Shown: piece by piece, positions 33,628 to 42,772 of the stretch | How positions within the stretch are numbered: position 1 is the first letter of the stretch | Layout of the letters: each line of letters begins with the position of its first letter | Translations under genes and position numbers: made by a program | Notes under the pieces: model-generated | Database searches by the model: none | The model's input: the letters and a program-made list of their open reading frames with translations, nothing else | What the model was told of the DNA's origin: nothing | Assembly (NCBI GenBank): GCA_942493275.1 | Contig: OW818687.1 | Location: 2,232,001 to 2,296,000 of the forward strand | Reading direction: 5' to 3' | DNA: 64,000 bases | DNA from: G942493275 sp942493275 | GTDB taxonomy: Bacteria; Actinomycetota; Coriobacteriia; Anaerosomatales; PHET01

Positions 33628-34374
33628 CTAACGGCTCGGCTCTGCGGTGAGCGAGACGGATGATCCCTTGACGGTGACGGCCTTGCCGTCACGCAGGACG
33701 GTGACGTATTCGGGTTTGCCGATCTGGATCGACGCTGATTCGGAGACCTCGAACTTCTTTGACTGTCCCCCGGCGAGCATGCCCTCGTACGCCGGCTTCT
33801 GGTCCACCGTGATCTTGAGCCACGAAGCACCTTCGCTCGAGACACGGATCTCCACGGTGAACGGAACGGCCGCGACGGTCTCGCTGGCCGGCTCCTCGGG
33901 CTCCTCCTCGACAGGCGCGGCGGTCTCGGTGGTGGTCGCGGAGGTCTCGGCCGGAGCCACGGGCTCGGGGGGAGGCACCTCGTCAGGGCGCGTCAGTCGC
34001 ATGAAACCCCAGATAGCAAGTGCGATGACGGCGATGACGACCACCACAGTGATGGCGATGCGAAGCGGAACGGCATGCTGCTCGCCGGTGCGGGCAACGG
34101 CCTCCTCGATCTGGGGCAGGTCGATCTTGTGGTAACGTCCGGCGCCGGTTTCGGCCTTGTACATGGCCATCAGCGCCGCGGGGTCGAGTTCGAGGAGTCG
34201 TGCGTAGCTCGAGATATAGCCGCGGACGTAACCGGGATCCGGCAGCGCTCCGTAATCTCCCTCTTCGAGGGCCTTGAGCATCTTGTACCTGATGCGGGTG
34301 GCTTCCTCCGCCTGACCGAGTGTGAGGCCCAGCGTGGTGCGCCGCTCTCTGAGCGTGTCTCCGAGCTTTCCCAT
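33628..34374 (-). CDS. RodZ-like helix-turn-helix membrane protein
   Basis: This 248-residue protein has a cytoplasmic HTH_25 domain (residues ~1-75, LGDTLRERRTTLGLTLGQAEEATRI), a transmembrane helix (~105-127) and a Pro/Thr/Glu-rich linker. It ends in a C-terminal DUF4115-type beta domain (~172-245). This is the RodZ architecture, where the HTH binds MreB and supports rod shape. No mreB is visible in the window. The stop of ftsK touches the ATG. Codon use matches its neighbours. Confidence 0.88.
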   Translation of the reverse strand: MGKLGDTLRERRTTLGLTLGQAEEATRIRYKMLKALEEGDYGALPDPGYVRGYISSYARLLELDPAALMAMYKAETGAGRYHKIDLPQIEEAVARTGEQHAVPLRIAITVVVVIAVIALAIWGFMRLTRPDEVPPPEPVAPAETSATTTETAAPVEEEPEEPASETVAAVPFTVEIRVSSEGASWLKITVDQKPAYEGMLAGGQSKKFEVSESASIQIGKPEYVTVLRDGKAVTVKGSSVSLTAEPSR

Positions 34375-36624
34375 CTAGAAGAGCTCCTCGGCGGCGTCTT
34401 CGCGCTCGAACGCCTTGATCGACTCGAGGTCCTCGATGTCGACGAGTACCTCGCGTGGCTTGCTGCCGTCGGGCGGCCCGACGATGCCCTTCATCTCGAG
34501 CATGTCCATGATGCGCCCGGCGCGGGCATATCCGACCTTCAGGCGGCGCTGGAGCATGGAGGTGGAACCCAGCCCGCTCGTGGCAACGATGTCGGCGGCC
34601 TCCCAAAGGAGTGGATCGTCGTCATCGCCGTCGAGCCCGGCGCCCCTGTGGGCGTCGCCGACGCGCAGCTGCAAGATCTCCTCGTGGTAGTCCGGCTCCG
34701 CCTGCGACTTGAGATGGGCGACGACGGTCTCGATCTCGTCCTCGGACACGTAGCAGCCCTGAATGCGCTTGGGCTTGGGCCACGCGGGCGTGGAGAAGAG
34801 CATGTCACCCAGGCCGACGAGCTTCTCGGCTCCGGGCTGGTCGAGTACGACGCGCGAGTCGATCGCACTTGCGACGTTGAACGCGATTCGGTTGGTGATG
34901 TTGGCCTTGATGAGGCCGGTGACCACGTTGGCCTCAGGGCGCTGGGTGGCGACGATCAGGTGGATACCGGCTGCTCGCGCCAACTGCGCGATGCGGCAGA
35001 TGGACTCTTCGACTTCCTTGGCCGCCACCATCATGAGGTCGGCCAGCTCGTCGATGACGATGACGAGGTACGGAAGCTCGGAGGCGCCTTCGGGGCCCTT
35101 GCCCTCCTGAACCATCGCGTTGTACCCGCCGATGTTGCGCGCGCCGGCTGCCTGCAGCACCTTGAGGCGCCGCTCCATCTCCTGGACGGACCACGCCAGC
35201 GCACTTGCGGCCTCTTTTGCCTCCGTGACAACGTCGACGTAGAGGTGCGGCACGCCGCGGTAGAGAGAAAGCTCGACGCGCTTAGGGTCGATGAGGATCA
35301 TGCGGACCTCGGAAGGCGTCGACCGCATCATGATGCTCATCAGCATCGCATTGATTGCGACCGACTTACCCGATCCAGTGGTTCCGCCGATGAGCAGGTG
35401 CGGCATCGTGGCGAGATCGGCTAGCACCGGATCGCCCGATACGTCTTTTCCGATGCCGAGAAGCAGCGGGCCCCCGTCGCCGGCAGGCGCGAGTACGTCG
35501 CCCAGCGTGACCGAGGTGCGGCGAACGTTGGGGACCTCGATGCCGACGAGGCTCTTCCCCGGAATCGGGGCGAGGATGCGCACAGTCGATGCGGCGAGCG
35601 CCAGCGCGAGGTCATCGGCGAGAGCGGTTACTCGCGACAGGCGCACGCCCTTGGCGATCTCCACCTCGAAGAGGGTTACGGTGGGGCCGGCGACCCAGGC
35701 GACAACGTGGGCCGGGATGTCGAAAGTCTCGAGCGTCTCGCGAATCAAGCCCGCGGTGGCCTTGAGTTCGTTGTCCGATGCCTTGTGCTTGGCGGCGGAC
35801 TGGTGCGTGCGAGTGAGCAGCCCGGCGGAAGGCAGCTCGAAGCCCTCCATCGCGCGCGGGCCAACCGTTTTGGGTGTGGGCACCGTCTTGCGCCCCGCCT
35901 CGGGATCCGGTGAGTCCGCGCGTGCGCCTCTGCGGGGCTTCTCCGAGGGCCCCTCGGAGTCGGTGGCTCCCGATGATTCCAGCGGAAGCGTGCGGGTCTT
36001 GGCCTCGCGAGGGGCGCGCTGGCGCGCGGGTGCGGGCTCGGCCTCCTCGGCAGGGCGGACCCGCTGACGGATCCAGTCCACAACTCCCGAGATCGACAGG
36101 CCGATGACCACGAGTCCTGAGACGAACACGGCCACCAGCAGGACTGCTGCGATGGGACGACCGAACAGCGACTCGAGCGACCACGCGACTCCCGCACCTG
36201 TGTAGCCGCCGCGCATGACGAGCTCGTCAGCCGCGAAGAAGTCGGCAGGATCGGGCGTGGTGAGCGCGGCGAGCGAGATCAGGGCCAGAACGACGATGCC
36301 GAGACCGAGGCCGGTGCGGCTCTCTCGGATGTCCGCGCGCACGAAGAAGCTGACGCCCCACAGCAGGAGTCCGAGGGGCACCAGATATGCGCCGATGCCG
36401 AAACCGTAGCGCAGTCCGTCGGAGATCAGCGTCGAGATCACGCCTTCACTGGCGCTCGTCACGGCGATCATGGCCGCAATCGCGACAGCACACAGCGTCA
36501 CGCCGATGATGTCGCGCTTCGACCGTTCATCGATGAAGCCGCCGCCATCTGAGGCAGCAGCCCCGCGCTTCTTGGGCGCGGTGGTTCGGCGGGAGCCCGA
36601 ACTGCGATTGGATGCCACGACCAT
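34375..36624 (-). CDS. ftsK: DNA translocase FtsK
   Basis: This 749-residue septal DNA pump segregates chromosome ends. It has four transmembrane helices (~38-56, 73-95, 107-122, 159-180), a low-complexity linker (~190-260), the alpha/beta motor with Walker A GGTTGSGKS at 413-421 and Walker B LVIVIDELADLMM, and a C-terminal winged-helix gamma domain (MLQRRLKVGYARAGRIMDMLE) that reads KOPS-like sequences. It is close to SpoIIIE/FtsK of medium size. It starts at an ATG six bases after the uppP stop. Confidence 0.95.
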   Translation of the reverse strand: MVVASNRSSGSRRTTAPKKRGAAASDGGGFIDERSKRDIIGVTLCAVAIAAMIAVTSASEGVISTLISDGLRYGFGIGAYLVPLGLLLWGVSFFVRADIRESRTGLGLGIVVLALISLAALTTPDPADFFAADELVMRGGYTGAGVAWSLESLFGRPIAAVLLVAVFVSGLVVIGLSISGVVDWIRQRVRPAEEAEPAPARQRAPREAKTRTLPLESSGATDSEGPSEKPRRGARADSPDPEAGRKTVPTPKTVGPRAMEGFELPSAGLLTRTHQSAAKHKASDNELKATAGLIRETLETFDIPAHVVAWVAGPTVTLFEVEIAKGVRLSRVTALADDLALALAASTVRILAPIPGKSLVGIEVPNVRRTSVTLGDVLAPAGDGGPLLLGIGKDVSGDPVLADLATMPHLLIGGTTGSGKSVAINAMLMSIMMRSTPSEVRMILIDPKRVELSLYRGVPHLYVDVVTEAKEAASALAWSVQEMERRLKVLQAAGARNIGGYNAMVQEGKGPEGASELPYLVIVIDELADLMMVAAKEVEESICRIAQLARAAGIHLIVATQRPEANVVTGLIKANITNRIAFNVASAIDSRVVLDQPGAEKLVGLGDMLFSTPAWPKPKRIQGCYVSEDEIETVVAHLKSQAEPDYHEEILQLRVGDAHRGAGLDGDDDDPLLWEAADIVATSGLGSTSMLQRRLKVGYARAGRIMDMLEMKGIVGPPDGSKPREVLVDIEDLESIKAFEREDAAEELF

Positions 36625-36630
36625 CGCTCC

Positions 36631-37473
36631 CTAGAGAGAACCCGACTGTGTCACTACGAGAAGCATACCTGTGATTCCGGTGTATGCGGCAAACCAGCCC
36701 AGCGAGTGCTTGCGCACGAAGGGCAGCAGGAGCCAGATGACGCCGTACCCGACCAGAGCCGTGACGGTGACACCGACGAGCATGACCGGGACCGGCGGGA
36801 ACGCTCCCTCGCCGCTCGCGAGGTCGAGGAGTTTCTTGGCGGTGGCCGCTCCGATGATCGGAATAGAGAGCAGAAACGAGAAGCGAGCCGCCTCTCCCCT
36901 CTCCATCCCGAGCGCCTGACCGGTCGCAATAGTGGTTCCCGAGCGAGACAGCCCCGGCAGCGCTGCGAAGCCTTGCGCGAACCCGATGCCGATGGCGAGC
37001 GCCCACGGGAGTCGCTCGGAGCTGGTGTAGGCGTCCTTGCCGCGCTTGCGGGCACGCAGTGCAAGCAGTTCCGAGGAGACCAGGAGCGCGGTGGTCGCCA
37101 ACAGCCCCCAGCCGGTGATTGCGAGCTGCTGGGCGACCGAGCGATTCTCGACTCCGTTGACGAATGATTCGAGCGCCAGCACGACGATCACACTCGGTAC
37201 CGTCGAGGCGATGAGAAGCCACGAGAGCCTGCGAGCATGGGCCCGCTCCTCGTCACGGGTGACGAGCGCGATCGCCAGACGCGCGACGTCTGCGCGGAAG
37301 TACGCGATGGTCGCGATCAGCGTGCCGAAATGCAGGATCACGTCGAAGCCGAGCCCGAACCTCTTCCAACCCAGAACCGATGGGATGAGGATCAGGTGAC
37401 CGTCTGAAGATATCGGAAGGAACTCGGTGATCGCCTGGACGATCCCGAGAACTACAGCCTCGAAAAGCCCCAC
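36631..37473 (-). CDS. uppP: Undecaprenyl-diphosphatase
   Basis: This 280-residue polytopic membrane enzyme (BacA family) recycles undecaprenyl pyrophosphate to the monophosphate for cell-wall synthesis. The two signature motifs are EFLPISSDGHL near residue 17 and GLSRSGTTIATG in the middle. About eight helices are expected. GTG start one base after the rnj stop. It can confer basal bacitracin tolerance; that is family knowledge. Its neighbours ftsK and rodZ concern the envelope. Confidence 0.94.
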   Translation of the reverse strand: MGLFEAVVLGIVQAITEFLPISSDGHLILIPSVLGWKRFGLGFDVILHFGTLIATIAYFRADVARLAIALVTRDEERAHARRLSWLLIASTVPSVIVVLALESFVNGVENRSVAQQLAITGWGLLATTALLVSSELLALRARKRGKDAYTSSERLPWALAIGIGFAQGFAALPGLSRSGTTIATGQALGMERGEAARFSFLLSIPIIGAATAKKLLDLASGEGAFPPVPVMLVGVTVTALVGYGVIWLLLPFVRKHSLGWFAAYTGITGMLLVVTQSGSL

Positions 37474-37474
37474 G

Positions 37475-39151
37475 TCACACCTCCAGGACGACCGGGATGA
37501 TCATCGGTCGCCTGCGGATGCGCTCCCACAGGAACTGGGAGAGTGAGTCGCGAACAGCCTTCTTGACGACACCTTGGTCGGTGACGCCTTCTTTGCCCGT
37601 CTTGGCGAGCGTCTTGGCGAGCCTGACGCGGATCTCTTCGCGAACGGCTTCCTCGTCGGCGCCGAAGACGATGCCTCGTGTCACCAACTCAGGGTCACCT
37701 ACCGGCTTGCCCGTCTGCGCGTCGATGGCGATGACCACCGTCGCGAAGCCGTCCTGGCTCATGTGCTGCCGGTCTCTCAGGACCACCTGGCCGAGGTCGC
37801 CGACGGACAGGCCGTCGACGTAGACGACGCCATGCTCGACCTTCTCGGTGACCTCAGCGAACTCCTCGTCGATTTCGAGGCACTCGCCGTTGTCGAGGAT
37901 GAAGATCGCGTCGTGCGGCACGCCTGTGGCGTGCGCGAGTCGGGCGTGAGCAGCCAGATGCCTTGTCTCGCCGTGAATCGGCACAAAGAACTCCGGCTGC
38001 ACGAGGTTCAGCATGAGCTTGAGTTCCTCGGCCGCGGCGTGACCCGACACGTGAACGTCATGTGAGCCCTTATGGAGGACGGTGGCCCCGGCTTTGGCGA
38101 GCCGGTTGATGACGCGCGATACCGCCTTTTCATTGCCCGGCACCGGTGACGCCGAGATGATCACGGTGTCGCCGTCTTGCACCGAGACGGTGCGATGGTC
38201 GCCGTTGGCCATGCGCGCGAGCGCCGAGAGCGGCTCGCCCTGGCTGCCCGTGCAGAGCACAACGACCTTCTCGGGAGGCAGTCCGTGGGTGTCGAATGCG
38301 TCGACGATGTTGTCGGCGTCGATGTGCAGGTAGCCCAGCTCGCGGGCGATCTTGGTGTTCTGGACCATCGAGCGTCCGGTCACCACGACCTTGCGTCCGT
38401 TGGCCACGGCCGCGTCGCAGACCTGCTGGATACGGTGGATGTGGCTTGCGAACGACGCGACGATGACACGCTGCTCAGCATCGCCGATGAGATCGTGCAG
38501 CGAGCGTCCAACCTCGGCCTCCGAGCGCGTGATGCCCTTGCTCTCGGCGTTGGTGGAGTCCGACATCAGCAGGGTCACGCCGAGCTTCGCGTACTTGGTG
38601 AGCGCGCCGTAGTCGGTCAGACGGCCGTCGATGGGCGTCTGGTCGAGCTTGAAGTCGCCGGTGTGAAGCACGTTGCCCACGGGCGTGCGCACGAAGACGC
38701 CGACGCCGTCGGGAATCGAGTGGTTGACCGCAAAGAAGTCGACTCCAAAGGCGCCGAGGTTCACGTGTCCTCCGGACTTCACCTCGCGAAGTTTCGGCTT
38801 CATGATCTTGTGTTCGTCGAGCTTGCCCTTGATCAGGCCGAGCGTGAGCTTGGTGCCAAGGACCGGGATGGGGTCTCCGAGCTCCTTGAGCAGGTACGGC
38901 AGCGCGCCCGTGTGGTCCTCGTGACCGTGCGTGATGATGACGCCGCGTAGCTTGTTGCGGCGCTTCACGATGTAGCTGAAGTCGGGCAGGATCAGGTCCA
39001 CGCCCGGGTGGTCATCGTCCGGGAACATGATGCCCGCGTCGATGACGATCATGTCGTCACCGTACTCGAGCACGGTCATGTTCTTGCCGATCTCCTCGAG
39101 GCCTCCCAGAGGGATGATCCTCAAGCGCTTCTTCGATTTGTTCTTCGTCAT
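37475..39151 (-). CDS. rnj: Ribonuclease J
   Basis: This 558-residue beta-CASP metallo-beta-lactamase ribonuclease carries out 5'-3' exonucleolytic and endonucleolytic RNA decay. Its metal motif is HGHEDH at residues 75-80, followed by the beta-CASP region and C-terminal domain. RIIPLGGLEEIGKNM is the standard opening. The ATG has AAAGGAGA about 14 bases upstream. Adjacent to dapA, as in many actinobacteria and firmicutes. Together with rny, pnp and rnpM it suggests a Gram-positive type RNA-decay set. Confidence 0.95.
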   Translation of the reverse strand: MTKNKSKKRLRIIPLGGLEEIGKNMTVLEYGDDMIVIDAGIMFPDDDHPGVDLILPDFSYIVKRRNKLRGVIITHGHEDHTGALPYLLKELGDPIPVLGTKLTLGLIKGKLDEHKIMKPKLREVKSGGHVNLGAFGVDFFAVNHSIPDGVGVFVRTPVGNVLHTGDFKLDQTPIDGRLTDYGALTKYAKLGVTLLMSDSTNAESKGITRSEAEVGRSLHDLIGDAEQRVIVASFASHIHRIQQVCDAAVANGRKVVVTGRSMVQNTKIARELGYLHIDADNIVDAFDTHGLPPEKVVVLCTGSQGEPLSALARMANGDHRTVSVQDGDTVIISASPVPGNEKAVSRVINRLAKAGATVLHKGSHDVHVSGHAAAEELKLMLNLVQPEFFVPIHGETRHLAAHARLAHATGVPHDAIFILDNGECLEIDEEFAEVTEKVEHGVVYVDGLSVGDLGQVVLRDRQHMSQDGFATVVIAIDAQTGKPVGDPELVTRGIVFGADEEAVREEIRVRLAKTLAKTGKEGVTDQGVVKKAVRDSLSQFLWERIRRRPMIIPVVLEV

Positions 39152-39193
39152 ATGGTGGGGTTGTTCTCCTTTCGCGCCCTCAGGCACGTGGGT

Positions 39194-40087
39194 TCAGGAC
39201 AGTACCCCGACGTGGCGCATGACGCGCTCGAGCTCGGCCGCCTGCTCGGGAGTGGACTCCACGAGCGGCAGTCTGACCCCCCCGACCGGGAAGCCCTGGA
39301 GCTCGAGCGCCTTCTTGACCATTATCGGGTTCGCCGTCATGAAGAGTGCCTTCATGAGCGGCAGCAGCTCAATGTGGATGCGCAGTGCGCGCGTGTGGTC
39401 TCCGGCGGCCTGCGCCTCGACCATCTCCTTGAAGCGGGGGCCCGCGACGTGGCTCACAACTGAGATCACGCCGGTTCCGCCCGTAGCCATCATCGGAAGG
39501 GTCAGTTCATCGTCGCCGGAGAAGACCTCGAAGCCCTCGGGGGCGGCGGCCAGAATCGCCGCGGCCTGCGACAGATCAGGGTTCGCCTGCTTGACCGCCA
39601 CGACGTTGTCGCACTCGTGGGCGACGCGCAGGACGGTGTCGGGCTCCATGTTCACTACGCAGCGTCCGGGGATGTTGTAGAGAATGACCGGGACGTCGAC
39701 GGAGTTCGCGATCGCCTTGAAGTGCCGGTACAGGCCCTCCTGCGGCGGCTTGTTGTAGTACGGAACGACCGCCATGATCGCGTCGACGCCGAGTGCTACG
39801 ACCTTGTTGGCGAAGTCCACCGAGTCGTCGGTGCAGTTGTCGCCCGCGTTGGCGATGACCGGAACGCGGCCGCCGACGGCCTTGATGACGGTGGTGAAGA
39901 GCTCCATCTTCTGGTCGTAGAAGACGGTGGGGCTTTCACCCGTGGTGCCGCAGACGACCAGCGCCTCCGAGCCCTCAGAGATGAGTTTGTCCACCAGCTG
40001 CTCTGCGCGCGGAAGGTCGAGACCACCGTCGGGCGTGAACGGGGTCACCATAGCCGTGATCAGGCGGCCGAAGCGTGGAGTAGTCAT
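39194..40087 (-). CDS. dapA: 4-Hydroxy-tetrahydrodipicolinate synthase
   Basis: This 297-residue TIM-barrel aldolase condenses aspartate semialdehyde with pyruvate, the first step towards DAP and lysine. Motifs are VCGTTGESPT (46-54), Y138 in LYNIPGR and the Schiff-base lysine K166 in VVAVKQANPD. The ATG has no perfect ribosome site but the family N-terminus (RLITAMVTPF) fits. It is separated by about 120 bp from the DHFR-like gene and likely has its own promoter. Confidence 0.96.
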   Translation of the reverse strand: MTTPRFGRLITAMVTPFTPDGGLDLPRAEQLVDKLISEGSEALVVCGTTGESPTVFYDQKMELFTTVIKAVGGRVPVIANAGDNCTDDSVDFANKVVALGVDAIMAVVPYYNKPPQEGLYRHFKAIANSVDVPVILYNIPGRCVVNMEPDTVLRVAHECDNVVAVKQANPDLSQAAAILAAAPEGFEVFSGDDELTLPMMATGGTGVISVVSHVAGPRFKEMVEAQAAGDHTRALRIHIELLPLMKALFMTANPIMVKKALELQGFPVGGVRLPLVESTPEQAAELERVMRHVGVLS

Positions 40088-40153
40088 GGGAAGTCAGCCC
40101 CTCGTGGAACACGCTCGCAAGATGCGAGACGCGCTTACATCATCTACCTGCCC

Positions 40154-40162
40154 ATTGTGCCA
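40154..40162 (-). promoter_or_regulatory. Possible extended -10 promoter for dapA
   Basis: On the minus strand TGG-CACAAT forms an extended -10 element; transcription would start about 60 bases before the dapA ATG. A small hairpin (CTCGCA, 3-base loop, TGCGAG) lies in the leader at 40114-40128. No clear -35 is visible. I saw no lysine riboswitch. Confidence 0.35.
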
Positions 40163-40210
40163 TACCCGAGCAGGTGTTCGCATCGTGCGAGCCCCCGCGT
40201 TGCCGAGGCG

Positions 40211-40741
40211 TCACGACGCGGGCAGTACCCGGTAGCGTATCTCGGCAAGGTGCCCCGGCCATGCTTTGGCTTCCACCAGCTGAAGATGACGCATGTCGAG
40301 CGGCGGCCTCCACAAAGGGATCCCGTCGCCGAGGATGACAGGCTGGACGAACAGGTCGACCTCGTCGATCAGCCCGGCGCTCATCAGCGTGGAGGCGAGT
40401 TCGCCTCCGCCGACGAGCCAGATGCGGCCGCCCGTGGCGCGCTTGAGGTCGCGCACGAATTTCACGGGATCGTCGCTCACGAACCGCTCACTCCCGCGCG
40501 TGGGCAGGTCGTCTCGGCTGGTGAAGACGATGTTGTCTTTGCCTTCGTACGGGTCGTGATCGACCAGCGTGAGTGTGTCCAGGTACGTGTGGGAGCCCTG
40601 GAGTACGGTGTCGACACTATCCATGAGCTGGGCGTATCCGTAGTCCTCGTCGTCCGCGCCTTCGAGCCACTCCACCCCGCCATGAGCGTCAGCGATGAAG
40701 CCGTCGAGCGATGCTGTGATGTAGAGGACGACGTCGCGCAT
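40211..40741 (-). CDS. Dihydrofolate reductase family protein (RibD C-terminal domain type)
   Basis: This 176-residue protein has the DHFR-like fold: VVLYITASLDGFIADAHGGVEWL at the start, a glycine-rich WLVGGGELASTLMSAGLIDEV loop, and LFVQPVILGDGIPLW near the C-terminus. These features match the YyaP/RibD-C group, not true FolA. Reduction of a pterin or pyrimidine with NADPH is plausible but unproven. It starts at an ATG three bases after the lysC stop and so is in the dapB-lysC transcript. Confidence 0.82.
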   Translation of the reverse strand: MRDVVLYITASLDGFIADAHGGVEWLEGADDEDYGYAQLMDSVDTVLQGSHTYLDTLTLVDHDPYEGKDNIVFTSRDDLPTRGSERFVSDDPVKFVRDLKRATGGRIWLVGGGELASTLMSAGLIDEVDLFVQPVILGDGIPLWRPPLDMRHLQLVEAKAWPGHLAEIRYRVLPAS

Positions 40742-40744
40742 CGA

Positions 40745-41962
40745 TCACTCCCCCAGTTCGAATCCATCGTGAAGCGCCTGCACGGCCTTGCGGGCGTCCG
40801 ACTCGGTCACCAGCACCGAGATGGTCGTGTGAGAGTCGGCGGTCTGCCACACGGTGACTCCCGCCTCGGCAAGGTACTCGGCCATCCGCGCGACGACACC
40901 GGGTACCCCGTGCATGCCCGCGCCGACGAGCGTGACCTTCGCGAGCCCGTCGGTGACCTGATGCGTGAGGCCCAGTTCGCCGAGAGTCGCACACGCGGTG
41001 TCGAGCGATGCGGCCTGAATCGTGAAGACGAGCGCCTCGCCTACGGGCGTGAACATGTCGAGCGAGACGCCGGCGTCTGCCATGGCGCGGTAGACCCGGG
41101 TCTGCGCGGCCATGTGCGCCTCCGTGCCTTCCGGCGCCGGGAGCGCAACTCGCACCCGTGCGACGCCGTCGACGTGTGAGACGGCGGTGGCCACACGGTC
41201 AGGCCTGTACGACGCGATGTCTGCGACCTTGGAGCCCGGGTGATCCGAGTACGTGTTGCGGACGCGCACCGACAGCCCGCTCGCGAGCGCGAGTTCGGCC
41301 GCAGGGGTGTGTACGACGCGAGAGCCGTGCTTTGCCATCTGGAACAGCTCATCGGCGCGGATGACCTCGAGCACTTCCGCGGAGTCGCAGGCTCGCGGGT
41401 CGGCGGTCATCACGCCGTCGACGTCGGTGTAGATCTCGACCTCGTGGGCGGACAGTGCGACCCCGATGGCACAGGCGGTCGTATCACTCCCACCCCGTCC
41501 CAGAGTCGTGAGCGCGCCCTCCTCGGAGATGCCCTGGAAGCCGCAGACGACAGGCACGGTGCCGTCGCCGATCGCGCGCATCAGCGGGCCGGTGTGAATC
41601 TCGGTGATGGCCGAGTCGCCGTGCACGCCGTCGGTGAGAATCCCCGCATCGGCACCCGTGAAGGCGGCGGCGTCGATACCGGCCGCGCGCAGTTCATGTG
41701 CCACGACCACGGCACTGACCACCTCACCGACGCTCGCGAGCAGGTCATGCTCTCGCCGGGTCGCAGGCAGGTCGCCAACCAGTCCAAGCAGCGTGTCTGT
41801 GGCGTAAGGCGCACCTCTGCGTCCCATCGCGCTGACCACGACCACGGGCGCCTGCTCGCGTTCGAGAGAGGCGGTGACGCGCGCCGCGATGGCTGCGCGG
41901 CCCTCCTCGGTGGCCACGGAGGTGCCTCCGAACTTCATCACCACGATGGGCCGGTCGGTCAC
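40745..41962 (-). CDS. lysC: Aspartate kinase
   Basis: This 405-residue aspartokinase phosphorylates aspartate, feeding lysine, threonine and methionine synthesis. The kinase domain starts with VVMKFGGTSVATEE and has GRGGSDTTACAIG; a C-terminal pair of ACT domains (~265-405) should bind allosteric amino acids. I start at GTG 41962, two bases after the dapB stop with GGGGGAG ahead; this gives the standard length and N-terminus. Earlier in-frame codons fall inside dapB. Whether lysine or threonine inhibits it cannot be read here. Confidence 0.94.
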   Translation of the reverse strand: MTDRPIVVMKFGGTSVATEEGRAAIAARVTASLEREQAPVVVVSAMGRRGAPYATDTLLGLVGDLPATRREHDLLASVGEVVSAVVVAHELRAAGIDAAAFTGADAGILTDGVHGDSAITEIHTGPLMRAIGDGTVPVVCGFQGISEEGALTTLGRGGSDTTACAIGVALSAHEVEIYTDVDGVMTADPRACDSAEVLEVIRADELFQMAKHGSRVVHTPAAELALASGLSVRVRNTYSDHPGSKVADIASYRPDRVATAVSHVDGVARVRVALPAPEGTEAHMAAQTRVYRAMADAGVSLDMFTPVGEALVFTIQAASLDTACATLGELGLTHQVTDGLAKVTLVGAGMHGVPGVVARMAEYLAEAGVTVWQTADSHTTISVLVTESDARKAVQALHDGFELGE

Positions 41963-41964
41963 CG

Positions 41965-42756
41965 CTACTCCCCCATCAGCTCTTCGAGGCCGACAACCAG
42001 GCCGCTGTGGGCCCCGACCTCGCGGCATGCGAGCACGACGCCGGGCATGAAGCACGTGCGGTCGATGGAGTCGTGACGGATGGTCAGGGTCTGGCCGGTG
42101 CCGCCGAAGACGACCTCTTGGTGGGCGACGAGACCGGGGAGCCTGATGGAGTGCACGGGAACGCCGTCGACGAGTGCACCGCGGGCGCCGTCGAGTCCGG
42201 GGAGCTCGGTCTCCCGACCCGGCGCTGGCGGCGTCGCCGAGCGGGCAGCCGCGACCATGCGAGCGGTGCGGATGGCGGTGCCGCTGGGCGCGTCGAGCTT
42301 CTGATCGTGGTGCAGTTCCACGATCTCAACGTGCGGCATGAAGCGAGCGGCGCGCTCGGCGAACTGCATCATCAGTACCGCGCCGACCGCGAAGTTCGGC
42401 GCGAAGAACAGGCAGGTCCCCTGGGGTGCGAGCTCGGCCAGCTCGGCAAGGGTCTCCTCCGAGACGCCCGTGGTGCCGACCACGCAGTCCACACCGGCGG
42501 GCAGGGCGATTCGCAGGTTCGATTCGACGACGTCAGGACGGGTGAAGTCGACCACGACGTCCGGGTGTGAATCGGCGATTGCCGAGGCCAGATCGGTCGA
42601 GCACTCAATGTGGCTTCCGTGAGCGTCCGGCACGAGGTAGCCGGTTACACCGGGGTCGACAGCCGCGACGACCTGCATGCCCTCAGCTGCAGATACCGCC
42701 TTCACGACCTCGGATCCCATGCGGCCGGCCGCGCCGGCGACGAGTACGCGAATCAT
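41965..42756 (-). CDS. dapB: 4-Hydroxy-tetrahydrodipicolinate reductase
   Basis: This 263-residue NAD(P)H-dependent reductase makes tetrahydrodipicolinate, the substrate of DapL. The nucleotide-binding GAAGRMGSE is at residues 8-16, and the catalytic region ELHHDQKLDAPSGTA is intact with its His and Lys. The ATG is 17 bases after the M16 peptidase stop. Gene order dapB-lysC couples it with the pathway's first enzyme. Confidence 0.96.
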   Translation of the reverse strand: MIRVLVAGAAGRMGSEVVKAVSAAEGMQVVAAVDPGVTGYLVPDAHGSHIECSTDLASAIADSHPDVVVDFTRPDVVESNLRIALPAGVDCVVGTTGVSEETLAELAELAPQGTCLFFAPNFAVGAVLMMQFAERAARFMPHVEIVELHHDQKLDAPSGTAIRTARMVAAARSATPPAPGRETELPGLDGARGALVDGVPVHSIRLPGLVAHQEVVFGGTGQTLTIRHDSIDRTCFMPGVVLACREVGAHSGLVVGLEELMGE

Positions 42757-42772
42757 CGGTTTCCCTTCTTGG

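Noticed and set aside
40088..40153. Lysine riboswitch in the dapA leader
   Set aside because: The leader is under 70 bases, too short for the ~170-base aptamer, and shows just one small hairpin.
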